Positions 1 to 9,199 of a stretch of 64,000 bases of DNA are shown here, in pieces. The notes under the pieces are model-generated. The model did no database searches. It saw only the letters and a program-made list of their open reading frames with translations, and was not told the DNA's origin. Each line of letters opens with the position of its first letter. The first letter of the stretch is position 1. The DNA comes from Verrucomicrobiales bacterium (GTDB lineage Bacteria > Verrucomicrobiota > Verrucomicrobiia > Limisphaerales > JAYPXF01), in NCBI GenBank assembly GCA_002715965.1, contig PBAL01000008.1:42570-106569 (forward strand), read 5' to 3'. The position numbers were made by a program, and so were the translations under genes.

Positions 1-863
1 AGGCGGGAACTGCGTCCACTGCCCAGAAGTGTCGAAAGGACATCCAATACCGGAATGTCTTCGTGGCGCACGTCCGGGATGTGCCAGCTGAAATGCATGT
101 GGCCGAGTTCCACAGGCGCCTCTTCGATGCAGTCGCGTGCCGCAGCCTGGCGAGGTTCGCTCGGGAGGGCCAGCGGCGCCATGGCCTTGGCCGGATTGTC
201 CGCGTAAGCCTTCTTGATCTGCTCGACGACCTTGTCGCATTCGATGTCGCCGACCACGACAAAGAAGACGTTGTTGGGCTGATAACGCTTCCGGTAGTAG
301 CCGACGATGTCGTCCCGCGTCAGTTTGTTGAAGATGTCCGGGTAACCGATGATGGTGTTTCGATACGGACTCCGTGAATAGGCGGTCTCAAACAGCCGAC
401 GGCCGGAACGTCGTCCCGGATCGTCCTGGTTCATGTCCATCTCGCGACGAATGACGTCCATCTCCTTCTCCAACTCATCAGCCGGAAGGGCAGCGTGCTG
501 CATGATGTCCGTCAGGATATCGATCGCGGTTTCCGCCCCATCATTGGGCACGTCGATGTAGTAAACTGTGCGATCAAAACTCGTGTAGGCGTTCATGTAG
601 CCGCCCGCGTCGTGCACTTCTTGGTCGATCTGTCCCGGACCACGCCGTTCCGTGCCCTTGAACAACATGTGCTCCAGCACGTGAGAAAGGCCGGCGCCCA
701 GCCATTCATCCTCGTGAATGCTCCCTGTCATCGCCCAGGCCTGCGCGGAAACGACGGGTGCGCTGTGATCCTCGCCCACGATGATCGTGAGCCCGTTCTC
801 CAATGTGGTCAGGGTCACGCCGGGAGGCGCTGCGGGGATACTGTCGTCCGATTTCGAGGGCAT
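1..863 (-). CDS. M16 (insulinase/pitrilysin) zinc peptidase, N-terminal part, cut by window edge
   Basis: This gene is absent from the ORF track because it runs off the left edge; I translated the complement from the ATG at 863 and obtained 287 open codons. The inverted zinc motif HxxEH is present as HVLEH at residues 61-65, followed by MLFKGT, which is the classical M16 signature, and a downstream E-rich helix (ELEKEMDVIRREM) supplies the expected third zinc ligand. M16 peptidases degrade peptides in the cytoplasm or periplasm, often as a pair of related subunits or one long two-half protein. No signal peptide is evident at this start. The C-terminal, normally inactive half lies outside the window, so total length cannot be judged. 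The plus-strand ORFs at 63-377 and 495-962 are its shadows. Confidence 0.9.
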   Translation of the reverse strand, partial: MPSKSDDSIPAAPPGVTLTTLENGLTIIVGEDHSAPVVSAQAWAMTGSIHEDEWLGAGLSHVLEHMLFKGTERRGPGQIDQEVHDAGGYMNAYTSFDRTVYYIDVPNDGAETAIDILTDIMQHAALPADELEKEMDVIRREMDMNQDDPGRRSGRRLFETAYSRSPYRNTIIGYPDIFNKLTRDDIVGYYRKRYQPNNVFFVVVGDIECDKVVEQIKKAYADNPAKAMAPLALPSEPRQAAARDCIEEAPVELGHMHFSWHIPDVRHEDIPVLDVLSTLLGSGRSSR

Positions 864-1109
864 ATGATTACTTTGCTCGGGATGCACCCGGGAAGAACCC
901 GTTCTGAACACCCTGCGGCGCGGGAATATAGGGGCACGGGTTGGGGCCGTAAACTGATTTGATCGGCGGGCGGAAGATTTATCGCGAAACTCCGGTTACC
1001 CTCCGGGAACATGGTTCTCGTTGGGCCTCCATTCAGACTGAAGGCTCGTGTGAATGAACCGCGGCCGATTCGCTGGCGTTCCGTCGTTCCAGCGAGCATG
1101 ATTGTGCTC

Positions 1110-2222
1110 ATGAGATTTCCATTAAACCGCCGACACTTCCTCACTGCTCTGGGGATGACCACGCTTTCTGCCCCGGCCCTGGGACTCGACGCCAAGCGGC
1201 CTGGATCAGATTGGCAGTCCTTTGATTCTGCCTGCGAGCTGATAGGCAAACATGTCAAGGCAGGCGTTTTGAAAGCGGCAATGTTGCGGGTGGTGAATGG
1301 TGGGGAGGTGCACGAGCGTGCATTTGGCGTGAAACCGGATGCGATGTTCCTGATCGCATCGATTACCAAGCCAATGACGGTCACAGGAGCCATGGTTCTG
1401 GCGGATCGATTGGAACTCAGCCTTTCGGATCCGGTGATGAAATTTATCCCGGAATTCGATGAAGGTGATCGGCGGTTGGTGACAATCAAGCACCTGATGA
1501 CGCATGCCTCCGGGTTGCCGGATCAGCTGCCGGAGAACAACGAACTCCGAGCGCGCCATGCACCCATGGAGGAATTCGTGAAAGGTGCCGTTGGCACACC
1601 GCTACTATTCAAGCCCGGCACGCGCTACAAGTATCAGAGTATGGGGATATTGCTATTGGCTGAGATTGTTCAACGCCTCTCCGGCAAATCCATTGCGGAG
1701 TTCCTCAAGACAGAGGTCTTTACGCCTCTCGCGATGAACAGAACGGTGTTGGGTCTTGGTGACTACAAACTCAGCGATGTCGTCCCCAGCCAAACGGAAT
1801 CGGCAGCACCGGAGTCCGGATCTGGATCGGCGGACGCCAAGAACTGGGATTGGAACAGCCAATATTGGAGATCCTTCGGCGCGCCTTGGGGTGGCGCCCA
1901 TTCGACGGCGAAGGACGTGGATTCGTTTCTGCGGAGCTTTCTCCATCCGCGTGGTCGCGTTCTGCGCCGAACCACGGCGCGCCTGATGACCACCGACCAC
2001 AATGCCGGTCTTAGCACGCGACGCGGATTGGGATTCGTTATGGGACCCGACGGCTTGGGCAAATCTCTGTCTTCCCACTCGTTTGGTCACAGTGGATCAA
2101 CAGGCACCTTGGCCTGGGCGGATCCGGTGACGGATCGATCATTCGTCCTGCTGACATCGCTCCCCGCCCGAAAATCCCGCAGGCTGATCATCAATCCTGT
2201 ATCCGATTTGCTGTCAGTTTGA
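1110..2222 (+). CDS. Serine hydrolase, beta-lactamase/esterase (class C) fold, exported
   Basis: The protein is a penicillin-binding-protein-like or class C beta-lactamase-like serine hydrolase of about 370 residues. The catalytic SxxK tetrad is seen as SITK near residue 84, a YQS motif (usually YxN) near residue 200, and HSGSTG near the C-terminus corresponds to the KTG/HxG box. The N-terminus MRFPLNRRHFLTALGMTTLS has a twin-arginine-like signal, which favours the ATG at 1110 (or the in-frame ATG at 1098) over the ORF-track start at 1011. Members of this family cleave esters or D-amino-acid peptides; the substrate here cannot be predicted. It is divergent from the M16 gene and stands alone. 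Confidence 0.85.
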   Translation: MRFPLNRRHFLTALGMTTLSAPALGLDAKRPGSDWQSFDSACELIGKHVKAGVLKAAMLRVVNGGEVHERAFGVKPDAMFLIASITKPMTVTGAMVLADRLELSLSDPVMKFIPEFDEGDRRLVTIKHLMTHASGLPDQLPENNELRARHAPMEEFVKGAVGTPLLFKPGTRYKYQSMGILLLAEIVQRLSGKSIAEFLKTEVFTPLAMNRTVLGLGDYKLSDVVPSQTESAAPESGSGSADAKNWDWNSQYWRSFGAPWGGAHSTAKDVDSFLRSFLHPRGRVLRRTTARLMTTDHNAGLSTRRGLGFVMGPDGLGKSLSSHSFGHSGSTGTLAWADPVTDRSFVLLTSLPARKSRRLIINPVSDLLSV

Positions 2223-2683
2223 GGCTCAGCGTTCACCGTCAAGGGAAAGGAGCGTTCATTGCGCGTATCGTTTTGCCAGACGGAAGCCGCTGCCACGGAG
2301 GTGATTCTCCTGATCCATTTGAACACCATAGCCGCGTTTCAAGGACGGAGTTCGCCCGGACCATTCATCACATCTTCTTGGAAGGGGTTGCACCAGGGGT
2401 GCGCATAGACGTGAAGAAACAAACGACGGTCGTGTTGTCTCGTCGGGGCGATGGCGCGGAGAGCGCATTGATAATCATGGCAGACCGAGCTTTTGATCAA
2501 GTGAGACTTGATTCCGCGAAAACGAAGCTACGATCTTGGGATCGTAATCGACGAAAGAACGCAGCCGGGACAATGGGTGTTCACCGCAACCGGTCCGTGA
2601 ACTGCCAGTCGTGTCCGAAGCCGTCGTATTCGAAGCACTTCGGTTTCCGGGGCAGTATATCGACGTGAACTGGACGGAGACTT
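2223..2683. other. Intergenic stretch with no convincing gene
   Basis: About 460 bases between two convergent genes. ORFs of 149 aa (+) and 80 and 70 aa (-) are open here, but their products are low-complexity and Arg/Ser-rich, without recognisable motifs. I see no tRNA, terminator hairpin or repeat. It could hold a decayed gene, but nothing in it can be named. Confidence 0.5.
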
Positions 2684-4195
2684 CTATTCAAACTTGAAAG
2701 AATACAGGTCAGCGTCCTTCAGCTCAAAGCGCAGCCGAATGGCCTTTCCTTGGAGCGCAGCGACTGACGTTCCGTTTTTCCACGTCACTGTGCGGTCGAC
2801 GGTGTCTCCGAAGTGAATCGGACAATCGTTGAGCGAGAGTCCTTTGATCGCCTTACCGTTGGCGGTCTCGATTGCAACGCGCAATCCGCCTGCGGCCGAG
2901 GTGGCGAAGTTCAGGGACAGACGCTTCCCTTTGAATTTGATCGGCTTGGTGATGATTTCCCCGCCTTTCATGCCGGCACGGACCGAGACAAAGCCATCCA
3001 GACGCAGAGTGTATCGTCGTATGAGATTGTCGTCGCCGGTCCATCCGCCTTCGGTGGAGTAGAGCGAAAGTTCGTTTGGTGCGCCGGGCAATGATGATTT
3101 GGTTTCCACTGCGTGCCAGGCGACGTAATGCTGACCGTATTGCCAGGTCTCAGGACGTTGGATTCCCGGACGCATGAAGGCTTCGTTCCATCGTTCGAAA
3201 TGAACACCGTTGCGGCTCGCCATGACGAGTGCCTCCGTGATTGCCGTGCCGTATCGCAAGTGCGCCTTGGAGCGCATTTCGCGATGCTTCAGCTGCGGAA
3301 GAGCGCGCATGGAATCAGACCAGCCACGTTCGACATAGCGGTTCGGAAAACCGATCAGGATGTGTGGCGCGCGGTGGTAGGGACCGATCTGGTTGGTGTA
3401 GAGGTGTTCGTCATCGGGTGAATCCTCGTAGGTGAGATCGTGCTCGTCCTTCCAATCAAAAAAGTCGTCCGAGCTTGCGGTGCGGATTGCCCGGTAACCC
3501 TCGGGTTTCCAGATTTTGCCGGTGGTGATGCCTTTGGTGAAAGTGCGGAAATAGGCGCGATACTTACCCGCAGCCGAATCCCAGAAGGCGAGGTTTTGCG
3601 AGTCAAATGCGCCCACGGTGACCACCGGGTCCTTGCGCATGAGCTTCCATCGAATTCCGTCCGCGGATTGGAAGGCGAAGAGCCCGCCTTCCTTCGCCGT
3701 GCCCGCAAGCGCCTTGAAACGGGCTTCCGGTTTGCAGTCCGGATTCGCATCGATGAACGGCGCGAAGTTGTGCACGCCAAGACCGGTGAGGATGATGTTG
3801 TTTTCCTTCGAGCCGTTGTATTCGTGCAGACCGAGCTTCGGTTTCTTCCACCGAACTCCATCACGACTTTCTGCATAGCAATACACCTGTTTGCCAATCT
3901 TGAGCCGCCCATCCTTCACGCCTAACGCCGAACCGCGGTGATACATCCGGTAGAGATCCCCATCCTTTAGGACCGTGTGGTATCCGCTCCCAGCACCTTC
4001 CCAGGGCGCATCGTGCCGCACGGCAACATCACGGGGCACGGGATGTTGCAGTCGGCGATTCGCGTCGCCCTTCAGTTCAGCGATCAAATGCTGATCGACG
4101 AACAATTCACGACGGTTGCCGATGTCGATGGGAGCTGCGCCTTCACAAACAAATGCAGCCAGGATCAGAAATGGAGTGATTGATTTAAACGCCAT
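2684..4195 (-). CDS. Secreted beta-propeller protein, GH32/GH43-like (hypothetical)
   Basis: A 503-residue secreted protein. The start at 4195 (MAFKSITPFLILAAFVCEG) gives a clean signal peptide followed directly by the mature sequence; the ORF-track start at 4807 would extend over the divergent neighbour and encodes unlikely sequence. The mature N-terminus (IDIGNRRELFVDQHLI) and repeated blocks with YRMYHRG, YCYAESRDGVRWKKP and YRAYFRTF resemble the five-bladed propeller repeats of clan GH-F/J-like proteins often annotated as hypothetical in Planctomycetes and Verrucomicrobia. The catalytic residues are not certain, so I do not assign an activity. The C-terminal 120 residues look like a beta-sandwich. 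It is divergent, with a 90-base gap, from the PhoD/GH105 fusion, suggesting shared regulation. Confidence 0.75.
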   Translation of the reverse strand: MAFKSITPFLILAAFVCEGAAPIDIGNRRELFVDQHLIAELKGDANRRLQHPVPRDVAVRHDAPWEGAGSGYHTVLKDGDLYRMYHRGSALGVKDGRLKIGKQVYCYAESRDGVRWKKPKLGLHEYNGSKENNIILTGLGVHNFAPFIDANPDCKPEARFKALAGTAKEGGLFAFQSADGIRWKLMRKDPVVTVGAFDSQNLAFWDSAAGKYRAYFRTFTKGITTGKIWKPEGYRAIRTASSDDFFDWKDEHDLTYEDSPDDEHLYTNQIGPYHRAPHILIGFPNRYVERGWSDSMRALPQLKHREMRSKAHLRYGTAITEALVMASRNGVHFERWNEAFMRPGIQRPETWQYGQHYVAWHAVETKSSLPGAPNELSLYSTEGGWTGDDNLIRRYTLRLDGFVSVRAGMKGGEIITKPIKFKGKRLSLNFATSAAGGLRVAIETANGKAIKGLSLNDCPIHFGDTVDRTVTWKNGTSVAALQGKAIRLRFELKDADLYSFKFE

Positions 4196-4285
4196 GGGTA
4201 ATCGTGTGATCTTGGTGGTCTGAATTCGAATAAAAGTCAATCCTTCCGGCTTTTCAACCACCGGGGGCGCTCTTAAGTTCGCGCC

Positions 4286-7200
4286 ATGATTCGTCTTTCC
4301 ACGATTCTCTCGTTCGCCGTCTTGGGGCTGGCTTTGCACTCGGCTGCTCAGGATATCCACACCGCCCATGGAGTCATGGTGGGCGAGGTTGATGAAACCT
4401 CGGCGATTCTTCAAAGCCGCCTGAGCGCGAGCAAAGGTTTGGTGAACAATGATGTGCCGGGCGCTGCCGGCGTTGGGCGCTTTGAGATTTCCGATACTCG
4501 GGATTTTAGGGACATCCGTTTCACCGAGTGGATGAAGGCTGATGCGGAGGGAGATTTTGTTTTGAAAACCAAGGTCGCAGATCTGAAACCCGCGACGCGC
4601 TACTTCTATCGATTGGCGTACGGGGCTAACACAGACTCCACGCGCAGGTCTCGGGTCGGAACGTTCAAGACGCTTCAAGGGAGGCAAGGTGCTGGTGAAG
4701 TCAGCTTCGTGGTCGTGACCGGCATGAACTACAACTCGTTTCACTACGGGGTGCCGCGGAAAGGGAAGCGCAGTGGGGAGCGCATGTATACCGGGCCTGA
4801 CAAACACCTAGGCTTCCCCGCGCTGGAAACGATGCGGAAGATGAAGCCCGATTTCTTCGTGGGCACGGGTGACAACGTCTACTACGACAGCCACGACGAG
4901 CGGGAGGCGACGGATGCGCCGAACATGCGACGTATGTGGCACGAGCAATTGGTCCAGCCGCGCTTCGTGGATTTTCTGAGTGAAGTGGCGACCTATTGGG
5001 AAAAGGACGATCACGATCATCGTTTTAATGACTGTGATCGTGAAGGCAATCGGCCACCGACGAGCGACCTTGGCATCGCGCTTTTTCGAGAGCAGGTGCC
5101 GGTGGTGGACCCCAAGGATCCCAACGCGAAGACCTATCGAACCTATCGCGCGAGCAAGCACCTTCAGATCTGGCTCGTGGAAGGCCGCGACTATCGCAGT
5201 CCGAACAAGATGGATGACGGCCCCCAAAAAACTCTTTGGGGCGCGGAGCAAATCGCGTGGCTGAAGCGTACGCTCATGGCGAGTGACGCCACCTACAAGA
5301 TCCTGATTTCACCGACTCCGATGGTCGGTCCTGATGACGCCTACAAACGGGACAATCACACGAACCATAAGGGCTTCCGCACGGAAGGCCGCGCGTTCTT
5401 TCAGTGGATCAAGGAACAGGGCCTCGACAAGAAGGGCTTCTATCTCGTCTGTGGCGATCGCCATTGGCAATACCACTCGGCTGATCCAACCGGCATTGAG
5501 GAGTTTTCCAGTGGTGCCCTGGTGGATGCGAATTCACGACTGGGTCGCAAACCCGGTGATCCTAAGTCCACAGATCCAAAAGCGGAGATCAACCAGTTCT
5601 ATACGCAGAAGTATCGCTCTGGTGGATTCCTGCGAGTTGCAGTCTCCGGCGATGAAAGTTCGGCGGACGCAAATTTCGAGTTTTACGATGAGAACGGTGA
5701 TCTGCTTTACCAGGCATCAAAATTTCGGCGCTTGGCCAGGAAGGAGGCAAACACCGGACGGACACTGCGCGAAACTGCGATCGGTGTGACGGGTAAGGGT
5801 GGTAAGCTGAAGGCGTTCGTGGATGACGAAGCCCATGATCCGGCCGCGAAAAAGTATCGCGTATTGTTGGTGGGTGGATTGGATGGCGACCCGGCGTCCG
5901 TTGAAGCCGTTCGTCGTGCGATGAGCGATTACCTGTCTGGGAATTCGGGAAAAGGAATTTTGCTGTCCGCGATTCCGAATGCCAATCCCGACGGCGAGGA
6001 GGTAAACTTTCCCCCCGGTGGCAAGGCATACAACGTCGCCAAGACCCAAACGGCGCACTACTTGTGGCGATGGATCGGAATGCAAGCACCTGATCTGGTC
6101 TTCGATGTTCGTGCGGCGAGGTCGGACAAATCGAGCAGCGTCTCGGCATTGACGAAAGCGCTCAACGCAGGGGGTGCATCTGGCTTCGGGGAAATTTCCG
6201 CGTTGGTGAAGGCGATTGAACCCGGTTCAGAAGGCAGGGCCCTGCGACAATCGCTGAGGTATATCCAGATCAATCCTGATCGCTACAAGCCCGGCCCTGG
6301 GACGGCTCGCGAGGAAGCGGTCAAGCGGGCCAAGCGTCAGCCGCTCGAATTGGCACACGCGCTTCTGGACCACTACGGCAAGCAGTTGAATTCGGTGGCA
6401 TACATACCGGCGCTCGCAGTCGTGGCACGTCACCGAATGGCTGGACTTACTGACAAAAACAAGTTCGGAAATGAAGTCGCGCGAGTAGTCGAACCATATG
6501 AATCAGGGACGAAATCGACCTTTGGCAAACGCGTCTCAGGCAGTTCGCTCTCCGGTCACCTGATATTCGGCGAGTTGTCACGCGTCACCGTAGACAAGCG
6601 CTTTGGAGCGCTCATTCTCGCTGCGGCAGACAAGGCTTTCGACTCGAATGGCAAACCGTTGCCGTCGATGCCCTTTCACAATGAAATGAGTGATTCGGTC
6701 TTTATGGGATGTCCCATTCTCGCCGAAGCTGCGCGTTTGACCGGCGAGCGGAAATACATGGATGCCTGTTTCCGCCACTTGCGTTTCATGCAGAAGCTCT
6801 GTCTGCGCGAAGATGGAATCTACCGGCATTCTCCCTTGGATGAAGCAGCTTGGGGACGCGGTAATGGTTTTCCCGCACTCGGTCTTGCGTGGACACTGTC
6901 CTGCCTGCCTGAATCGTATCCGGGACGGCCGGAGATTCTGAAGGCCTTTCGCGAGCATTTGAACGCACTACTTCCACACCAGGACGCATCGGGGATGTGG
7001 CACCAGGTGATCGATCGGCCGGAGAGTTATCGCGAGTTTACTTCCACCTGCATGATCAGTTACGCGATGCTGCGAGGGATGCGGGAAGGCTGGCTGCCGA
7101 GGGAAAAATACCAACCCGCCGTGCGCAAGGCATGGCGAGCCATCGTCCAGCGCGTCGATCTTAAAGGGCACGGCCTCGTCGATGTCTGCACCGGCACCGG

Positions 7201-7327
7201 CAAGCAGAAGAACCTGCAAGCCTACTTCCTCCGAACGGCGATCCTTGGGCCGGACGATCGAGGGGGCGCAATGGCACTGATGTTTGCCACGGAGATGGCC
7301 GCTTACCAGATGGAGAAGGAGAACTGA
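4286..7327 (+). CDS. Secreted PhoD-like phosphatase / M14-like / GH88-GH105 triple fusion
   Basis: A 1013-residue protein with a signal peptide (MIRLSTILSFAVLGLALHSA). Residues about 25-485 match the PhoD alkaline phosphatase/phosphodiesterase family: GTGDNVYYD, WEKDDHDHRFND and CGDRHWQYHS are the metal-binding blocks. Residues about 520-690 resemble an M14 carboxypeptidase-type fold (VLLVGGLDGDP, then IPNANPDG), but the zinc motif HxxE is replaced by DGDP, so this segment is probably not catalytic. Residues about 705-1013 are a GH88/GH105 unsaturated-glycuronyl hydrolase-like alpha/alpha barrel with SDSVFMGCP and WGRGNGF, near the catalytic Asp positions of that family. The combination suggests removal of a phosphate ester and an unsaturated uronic acid from one polysaccharide fragment; that is inference. 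Confidence 0.85.
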   Translation: MIRLSTILSFAVLGLALHSAAQDIHTAHGVMVGEVDETSAILQSRLSASKGLVNNDVPGAAGVGRFEISDTRDFRDIRFTEWMKADAEGDFVLKTKVADLKPATRYFYRLAYGANTDSTRRSRVGTFKTLQGRQGAGEVSFVVVTGMNYNSFHYGVPRKGKRSGERMYTGPDKHLGFPALETMRKMKPDFFVGTGDNVYYDSHDEREATDAPNMRRMWHEQLVQPRFVDFLSEVATYWEKDDHDHRFNDCDREGNRPPTSDLGIALFREQVPVVDPKDPNAKTYRTYRASKHLQIWLVEGRDYRSPNKMDDGPQKTLWGAEQIAWLKRTLMASDATYKILISPTPMVGPDDAYKRDNHTNHKGFRTEGRAFFQWIKEQGLDKKGFYLVCGDRHWQYHSADPTGIEEFSSGALVDANSRLGRKPGDPKSTDPKAEINQFYTQKYRSGGFLRVAVSGDESSADANFEFYDENGDLLYQASKFRRLARKEANTGRTLRETAIGVTGKGGKLKAFVDDEAHDPAAKKYRVLLVGGLDGDPASVEAVRRAMSDYLSGNSGKGILLSAIPNANPDGEEVNFPPGGKAYNVAKTQTAHYLWRWIGMQAPDLVFDVRAARSDKSSSVSALTKALNAGGASGFGEISALVKAIEPGSEGRALRQSLRYIQINPDRYKPGPGTAREEAVKRAKRQPLELAHALLDHYGKQLNSVAYIPALAVVARHRMAGLTDKNKFGNEVARVVEPYESGTKSTFGKRVSGSSLSGHLIFGELSRVTVDKRFGALILAAADKAFDSNGKPLPSMPFHNEMSDSVFMGCPILAEAARLTGERKYMDACFRHLRFMQKLCLREDGIYRHSPLDEAAWGRGNGFPALGLAWTLSCLPESYPGRPEILKAFREHLNALLPHQDASGMWHQVIDRPESYREFTSTCMISYAMLRGMREGWLPREKYQPAVRKAWRAIVQRVDLKGHGLVDVCTGTGKQKNLQAYFLRTAILGPDDRGGAMALMFATEMAAYQMEKEN

Positions 7328-7371
7328 GCTGCCTCGTTGCCGAACCAGCACATTAGAGATAGTGTGAAGCC

Positions 7372-7788
7372 ATGGGACGTGTTGACGTCAGAATCAAAGT
7401 TTCAAATTGGTTTGATGTTGAGAAACTTGCGGTAGGGGAAACGGATTCTGCACCGCGCTCCGCTGAAGTCGAAGCAATGGTGGATGCCGGAGCGGTTAGG
7501 CTGTACCCGAAGGCATCTGTGATTCGAGACTTGGGTCTTCGGCACATTGACGATATTTCGTCGCGCACGATGGCAAATGTCACGGTTCAACGCCGGGTAT
7601 TCACTCCGGTCGACCTTGAAATCAATGGCCGTTCTGGCCGGTTTGGCGTCGTGGCGGTGTCCGGCGGCCTGCTGAATATCGTTGGGCAGATTCCGCTCGA
7701 GGAACTGGACTGGGGGGGCGATTGCCAAGGGCATAAGCTCATTCCAAATCCCGAACACAAACATGGTGAGCTGTGCGACGACTTTTAA
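7372..7788 (+). CDS. Clan AA retropepsin-like aspartic protease family protein
   Basis: A 138-residue single-domain protein resembling the small bacterial retropepsin-like family. The active-site region reads EAMVDAGAVRLYPKASVIRDLGL, where the family usually has VDTGA or VDSGA; the catalytic Asp is kept but Thr/Ser is replaced by Ala. The C-terminal part (LLNIVGQIPLEELDW, then LIPNPEHKHGE) matches the family's typical ending 'G...LE.ldl...l.PNPeh'. No signal peptide or membrane segment is seen. It follows the large fusion gene by 44 bases and is convergent with DUF1015. Because the Thr/Ser supports the active-site hydrogen-bond network, activity is uncertain. Confidence 0.65.
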   Translation: MGRVDVRIKVSNWFDVEKLAVGETDSAPRSAEVEAMVDAGAVRLYPKASVIRDLGLRHIDDISSRTMANVTVQRRVFTPVDLEINGRSGRFGVVAVSGGLLNIVGQIPLEELDWGGDCQGHKLIPNPEHKHGELCDDF

Positions 7789-7795
7789 CGGCCTA

Positions 7796-9010
7796 TCAGA
7801 GCATATGGGAGAACATCGCGTCTCGCAGCTTCGGCTCAAACCAAGTGCTCTTGGGGGGCATGACTCCATCGTTGTCCGCGATGGCCATGAGATCTTCGAT
7901 GCTGGTGGGATACATCGAGAAGGCACACGCGAATTTCCCGCTGTTCACAATACGCTCCAACTCGCCCGTTCCGCGTATCCCCCCAATGAACGCAATGTCA
8001 TTGCTGGTCCGCGGATCGGCAATTCCGAAGAGCGGCTCCAACACGTGCTTCTGAAGCAATGAAACATCAAGACTCTCGAAGGGATCGTTCATCGCCGAGA
8101 GTTCTGCTTTGAAGGTCAGCCCATACCACTTGCCTTTCAGGTAAAACCCCAAATCGTGCTTCTTGTCCGGCTTGGCCGCACCGTCCGGAGTGACTTCGAA
8201 CACATTTCTGAGTTCCGCCAGAAGTTCTTCACCCGAGCGCCCGTTCAGATTCTTTAGTGCCCGATTGTAGGCAAGGATCTGCATTTGGTCGTGCGGGAAG
8301 ATTACCGTCAGAAACCAACCGGAGTGACCTTCGCCGTTTCGCGATTTGAACACCCTTTCCGCAGCAGCACTCCGATGATGCCCATCCGCGATGTAGGTGT
8401 TTGGAATCTTGGCGAATTCCCCGGTGATGAATGCGATATCCGTTTCAGCCGAAACGATCCAGGCTGTGTGTCGAACTTCATCGGAAGCAGTGAAATCAAC
8501 TGCCGGAACCTCCGCAGCTTTCTTGGTAACAAATTCGTCCATCGCCTGGCTGGCTTGATAAGTGAGGAACACCGGACCGGTCTGGGAATTCAGTGACTCC
8601 ATGTGTTGCACACGGTCGTCCTCCTTCTGTGGGCGGGTAAACTCGTGTTTCTTGATGATGTTCTTTGCGTACTCGTCGCAGCTGGATGTAGCGACCAACC
8701 CCACCTGCGAGTGGCCGCCCATGATCTGGCGATACAGGTAGTAGCAGGGTTTGTCGTCCTGAAAGAGAACTCCATCGGCGATCAGCTTCTGCAGGTTTTC
8801 AGCACCCTTGGCGTAAATTTCAGCCGAGTAGACATCCGTGCCGGCCGGCAGATCGATCTCCGGCTTACTGACACGGAGGAAACTCAACGGATTCCCGTCT
8901 GCCATTTCACGCGCTTCATCGGAAGACATGACGTCGTAAGGAAGTTCGCAGACCTGGGCTGCGAGTTCCGGCTTTGGACGAAGGGCTGCGAAGGGTCGTA
9001 TCGTTGCCAT
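7796..9010 (-). CDS. DUF1015 family protein
   Basis: The 404-residue sequence starts MATIRPFAALRPKPELAAQVCELPYDVM and continues with NPLSFLRVSKPEIDL, both hallmarks of DUF1015 (sometimes annotated as putative HTH/SerB-linked protein). The conserved central block IADGHHRSAAAERV is present. The family is cytoplasmic, widespread in bacteria and archaea and has no established biochemical role; genomic links to serine metabolism have been noted, but no such neighbour is seen here. The start is an ATG with no competing upstream start. A perfect inverted repeat lies about 140 bases upstream of the start. Confidence 0.92.
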   Translation of the reverse strand: MATIRPFAALRPKPELAAQVCELPYDVMSSDEAREMADGNPLSFLRVSKPEIDLPAGTDVYSAEIYAKGAENLQKLIADGVLFQDDKPCYYLYRQIMGGHSQVGLVATSSCDEYAKNIIKKHEFTRPQKEDDRVQHMESLNSQTGPVFLTYQASQAMDEFVTKKAAEVPAVDFTASDEVRHTAWIVSAETDIAFITGEFAKIPNTYIADGHHRSAAAERVFKSRNGEGHSGWFLTVIFPHDQMQILAYNRALKNLNGRSGEELLAELRNVFEVTPDGAAKPDKKHDLGFYLKGKWYGLTFKAELSAMNDPFESLDVSLLQKHVLEPLFGIADPRTSNDIAFIGGIRGTGELERIVNSGKFACAFSMYPTSIEDLMAIADNDGVMPPKSTWFEPKLRDAMFSHML

Positions 9011-9152
9011 ATGCGCGGCGCACGATAGTGAGCGGGCTGGGGAGTGGCACGGAAAAAGTGGATTACCGGTGTTTCCGCGATGGTTGAGTGAGGCTCAGTC
9101 GCGCGCACACGAGCAGGAGCTCAATCCAGGGAAAACTGAATCGCCCAAATCG

Positions 9153-9170
9153 ATGTCACACATGTGACAT
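9153..9170. promoter_or_regulatory. 18-bp perfect inverted repeat, operator-like
   Basis: The sequence ATGTCACA-CA-TGTGACAT has 8-base arms that are exact reverse complements with a 2-base spacer. It lies between the DnaJ-like gene and the start of DUF1015 on the same strand, so it could be an operator for DUF1015 or a short hairpin. It has no T tract, so a terminator is unlikely. The TGTGACA half-site recalls CRP/FNR-type or other dimeric regulator sites but in the opposite arrangement, and no specific regulator can be named. Confidence 0.45.
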
Positions 9171-9199
9171 GCTCTTGGTTGCTGCCGGTTTGGGCAGGG

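Noticed and set aside
2219-2668. 149-aa plus ORF after the serine hydrolase
   Set aside because: No motif, composition unlike neighbours, overlaps the stop of the real gene by 4 bases only by chance.
4196-4807. Upstream extension of the 707-aa minus ORF
   Set aside because: It overlaps the divergent PhoD fusion; the ATG at 4195 begins a proper signal peptide.
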